Shown here one piece after another: positions 61,416 through 64,000 of a stretch of DNA of 64,000 bases. The DNA comes from Candidatus Kirkpatrickella diaphorinae. GTDB lineage: Bacteria; Pseudomonadota; Alphaproteobacteria; Acetobacterales; Acetobacteraceae. The notes under the pieces are model-generated. The model searched no databases, was not told the origin of the DNA, and saw only the letters and a list, made by a program, of their open reading frames with translations. The first letter of the stretch is position 1; every line of letters starts with the position of its first letter. The translations under genes were made by a program, and so were the position numbers. The stretch lies in contig NZ_CP107052.1 of assembly GCF_025736875.1 (NCBI RefSeq), positions 2,064,501 through 2,128,500 of the forward strand, read 5' to 3'.

Positions 61416-62545
61416 CAAACTTGCTCCAAGCGCTGCAGAACATCATATGCAAAATCCGTGTAAGCATCTTTAGTGTCGAAAAACTTACGAGAATTGCCTC
61501 TGACTGTGTTTTGTTCGTCTGGATCGATCTGCGCTACTGGAACTTTCCACATGGGCACATGATACTTTTGTGACATGCTTGGAAAAGTATTATGCGTGTG
61601 TATAACGGAGTTGTTGCCGATTGAGCCTTTTAGGATATCAGCGAAGGGTAACGAAACGTCTTGCGAAATTGCTTCCTCAATTGTCTTAGGAATTTTGTCT
61701 GCATAATATTTATGGGCTTGAGCAAGTCTGTAATTATTGTTAGGACCATCGTATCTCTTTGCATTATAAATAGTATAACCAATTAATTTAACAAATTCTT
61801 GCGGAAAATGGTCTCTCTTCGCTTCTGATATAACTTCATACACTGTCTCGAATTGCTTTTTCCACTGACGTAAAGATTCTCCAATATTCCTGATACCGTA
61901 TACCGAAAACAAATCAGGCGTGCACGGTATGAGGAATGCATCAGCCAAGGTAAGGATGTTTTTGTTGAGCGCACCGAGACTTGGTGAAGTGTCAAAAATT
62001 ATGTAATCGTAATTATATTTATTCGAATAATTGTGAGATATACTCCTTATGTTTGTGATCGTTCTTATAGACAAGGGATCGCCACTTTAAACACTGTTCC
62101 ATCGTTCGCTGACCTTAGCTTCGAATCGATGAAGCGTGAGTCGACCAGGAATGATTGAGAGGTTTTCCGCCAAATCATATGGCGGGGGTAATTGAGCGAT
62201 GTCGTCAACTCCATCTTCTGTCGGTTTCAGCAGGAAATGAATGGATCTTGGCTTCGAAGTCATTTGTTGAAAAGAGGCGGAAGCACGTGAAAAGTCATTG
62301 ATATACGGGTCTTCAGGCTCCCATATCTCTTGAATCTGTTCCATATCTAGAGCGGTGATCGTCAAGTTACACTGTGGGTCCAAATCAACGACTAATACTC
62401 GTTTGCCGATCTCCGCAAACGAATGTGCAAGATGATAAGTGAGGGTTGTCTTGCCGACCCCTCCCTTGTTATTGAAAATTGTGAGGATTTTTGCCGGCAA
62501 ATCATTCTTCCCTGACCTAGAGTCGCGATGTGAATACTGTATCAC
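61415..62545 (-). pseudogene. ParA/MinD-type ATPase split by an in-frame stop codon
   Basis: Reading leftward from the GTG at 62545, residues 1-152 carry the deviant Walker A KGGVGKTTL (27-35) and VLVVDLDPQCN (50-60). A single TAA at 62089-62087 interrupts the chain after SERWNSV; the same frame continues without a shift (SGDPLSIRTITNIRSI) through Walker B YDYIIFDTSPSLGALN to a stop at 61415, for 376 codons in all. A TTG at 62074 could restart the second half. The domains resemble plasmid/chromosome-partition or regulatory ParA-family ATPases. It may be dead, read through, or a split protein. AT-rich and coupled to the Rel-like gene. Confidence 0.8.
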
Positions 62546-62873
62546 ATCGAAATCTGTATTGCGCCAAATTTACATGAATGGTTATCATTTTTCTTTTATA
62601 ACATCACGGATGCTTGAGTTAATGTTGTCGTGCGCTCTTCACCTGCACCTCGAGATAAAGGCCTCGTGCATCGGGAAGGCGATAGACTTTGCCGGTTGCG
62701 CTTAATTTCCTGATTTTTATATACGTTAACACGTTGCCCCCACCCTTTTTACGTTACCCCCAATTTCGTGCGCTTGCATGACAAGGGTGAGAAGCCCTGA
62801 GAAGGGTTTATGGCGGGAAACCGGGGAAAATCAAGGGTCGTGAGAGGGGATGAGAAGCCGTGATAACGGTCCG
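62546..62873. other. Intergenic region between the ParA-like gene and tRNA-Ser
   Basis: No gene. Contains two near-identical 12-base direct repeats, ACGTTGCCCCCA at 62731-62742 and ACGTTACCCCCA at 62751-62762, with a 20-base period, and TGAGAAGCC occurring twice (near 62789 and 62850). They could be binding sites for the ParA-like protein or a partner, or a trace of integration. Confidence 0.4.
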
Positions 62874-62964
<91 letters not shown>

Positions 62965-62994
62965 AGCGCTGGCCGGAAGATAGCAAACTTCCCG

Positions 62995-63630
62995 TCAAGC
63001 GCAAGGGGTTCTTGCGGCTTTTACAAACTGGGCGATCAATTCAGCGGATTTTACTCCGGGGCGGGTCTCAACGCCGGAGGAAACATCGACAGTCGGCGCG
63101 CCGGAGGTGGTGATGGCTTCAGCGACGTTTTCCGGCGTCAGCCCTCCGGCAAGCAGCCAGTTCTGCGGCGCTTTCCAGCGTTTCAGCGGTGCCCAGTCCA
63201 TGATACGGCCATTCCCGCCGGGCCGACCATCTTCCGTCCGTGCCGCAGGTTCGATCGCGAGGCCGTCACAAAGCGGCGCCTGGGGCAGGTCAGCAGGGGT
63301 GGTGACGGCGATGGAGACCCACACCGGCAAACCGAAACGCTGCCGGATTTCCGCCGCCCGCTCAGGCGAGTCGTAAATCTGCAAAATCGAGAGGGGCGCG
63401 GCGGCCAACGCGTCCGCGATCTCTTTATCCGAAGGTTTGACGAACAACCCCACCGCGCGGCGCACCGCCGAGTCTCCAAAGCGCGTCAGCAGCGCGCCAA
63501 CCTCCTGCGGCGTCACAAAGCGTGGGGATCGCGCGTAAAACACAAAGCCGATCCAATCTGCTCCATTCTCAAGCGCGGCGGCGACGTTTTCATGATCTCT
63601 CAGCCCGCAGATCTTGACGCCGACACTCAT
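62995..63630 (-). CDS. trpF: Phosphoribosylanthranilate isomerase TrpF
   Basis: 211 residues, normal size. The TIM barrel begins GVKICGLRDHENVAAALENG with the catalytic Cys, then WIGFVFYARSPRFVTPQE, LLAGGLTPENVAEAITTSG and VDVSSGVETRPGVKSAELI with the catalytic Asp and phosphate loop. It acts in tryptophan synthesis. The start overlaps the pyrF stop by ATGA. No trpB or trpA is in the window. Confidence 0.97.
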   Translation of the reverse strand: MSVGVKICGLRDHENVAAALENGADWIGFVFYARSPRFVTPQEVGALLTRFGDSAVRRAVGLFVKPSDKEIADALAAAPLSILQIYDSPERAAEIRQRFGLPVWVSIAVTTPADLPQAPLCDGLAIEPAARTEDGRPGGNGRIMDWAPLKRWKAPQNWLLAGGLTPENVAEAITTSGAPTVDVSSGVETRPGVKSAELIAQFVKAARTPCA

Positions 63631-64000
63631 GTTGCGGCCAGAATTTCATCCTGAATGGCGCGGGCGGTCTGGGCGGGGTCAGGGGCCTGGGTGATGGGGC
63701 GACCAACGACAATCCAATCCGCCCCCATTCGGGCGGCTTCACCGGGCGTCATGACACGTTTCTGATCATGGCTCTGGCTCCCCGCCGGGCGGATGCCGGG
63801 GACGACCAACGTGGGTTTCGCCCCGAATTCCTGACGGATCGGCGTAATTTCCTGCGCGGAGCATACCAGCCCATCGGCCCCGGCACGCAGGGCGACGTCG
63901 GCAAGGCGTAGCACTTGTTCCGCCGGCGTGGCGGCAACGCCGATCTCGCGCAAACCGACCGCGTCCATACTCGTCAACACCGTGACGGCCAGAAGGGCGG
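63627..64000 (-). CDS. pyrF: Orotidine 5'-phosphate decarboxylase, C-terminal part (cut by window end)
   Basis: The frame stays open to base 64000, so the N-terminal half lies beyond the window. Visible are LLAVTVLTSMD at the edge, GADGLVCSAQEITPIRQEFG, LVVPGIRPAGSQSHDQKRVM and ARMGADWIVVGRPITQAPDP, the phosphate-binding C-terminal half of PyrF, which makes UMP. It overlaps trpF by ATGA, a pyrF-trpF arrangement seen in other alphaproteobacteria. Confidence 0.96.
   Translation of the reverse strand, partial: ALLAVTVLTSMDAVGLREIGVAATPAEQVLRLADVALRAGADGLVCSAQEITPIRQEFGAKPTLVVPGIRPAGSQSHDQKRVMTPGEAARMGADWIVVGRPITQAPDPAQTARAIQDEILAAT

Overview
The window looks like an alphaproteobacterium of the acetic acid bacterium type (Acetobacteraceae). 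Supporting points are the moderate-to-high GC housekeeping genes, the dusB-ntrC-ntrY-ntrX-hfq-hflX order typical of Alphaproteobacteria, the TonB receptor/Sel1/PiuC iron-uptake cluster and the inositol catabolism genes. I name no genus. All calls come from reading the sequence and from knowledge of the families; no database search was run.

Layout. 1-4495: siderophore receptor, Sel1 protein, PiuC hydroxylase and an Rrf2-cupin-epimerase redox cassette. About 4500-22474: a defence island with two complete type I restriction-modification operons that converge on a scar region. The first (4796-12572, plus) carries a truncated extra hsdM, then hsdM, hsdS, a DUF5655 gene and hsdR. The second (22011-14601, minus) runs Phd-like antitoxin, hsdR, hsdS, a PrrC-type anticodon nuclease and hsdM. 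Between them are an Arc-like repressor, a tiny coupled ORF and the remains of a serine recombinase. A tRNA-Leu bounds the island, its 3' end facing in. 22608-26275: a small metallopeptidase, YcgN and a very degenerate polyamine-type ABC importer. 26355-33681: envelope and efflux genes, a DnaJ-like protein, a POT peptide transporter and MgtC. 33805-38045: tRNA-His, a lipoprotein, an SDR protein, a DUF2125-like protein and rplM-rpsI with promoter and terminator.

38162-49532 is a core block: ilvE, folP-folBK-folE, dusB, a decayed NtrC, ntrYX, hfq and hflX. 49564-60748 holds an IMPase-family gene, a host-attachment protein, SulP, two glycosyltransferase-like genes, a sugar porter and iolD-iolE. 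60738-62545 is a second, small, AT-rich accessory insert: a RelA/SpoT-domain protein coupled to a ParA-type ATPase that has an in-frame stop codon. It lies between the end of iolE and the 3' end of a tRNA-Ser. The window closes with trpF and the end of pyrF.

The most interesting systems are: (1) the PrrC-bearing restriction operon led by an orphan Phd/YefM antitoxin, with the nuclease triad intact; (2) the ParA-Rel pair, possibly an undescribed toxin or defence module, with a nonsense codon in the ATPase; (3) an ABC importer whose ATPase has lost every catalytic motif although its reading frames and overlaps persist; (4) an NtrC reduced to a dead AAA+ core plus the Fis-type DNA-binding helix, with NtrB and the receiver domain gone.
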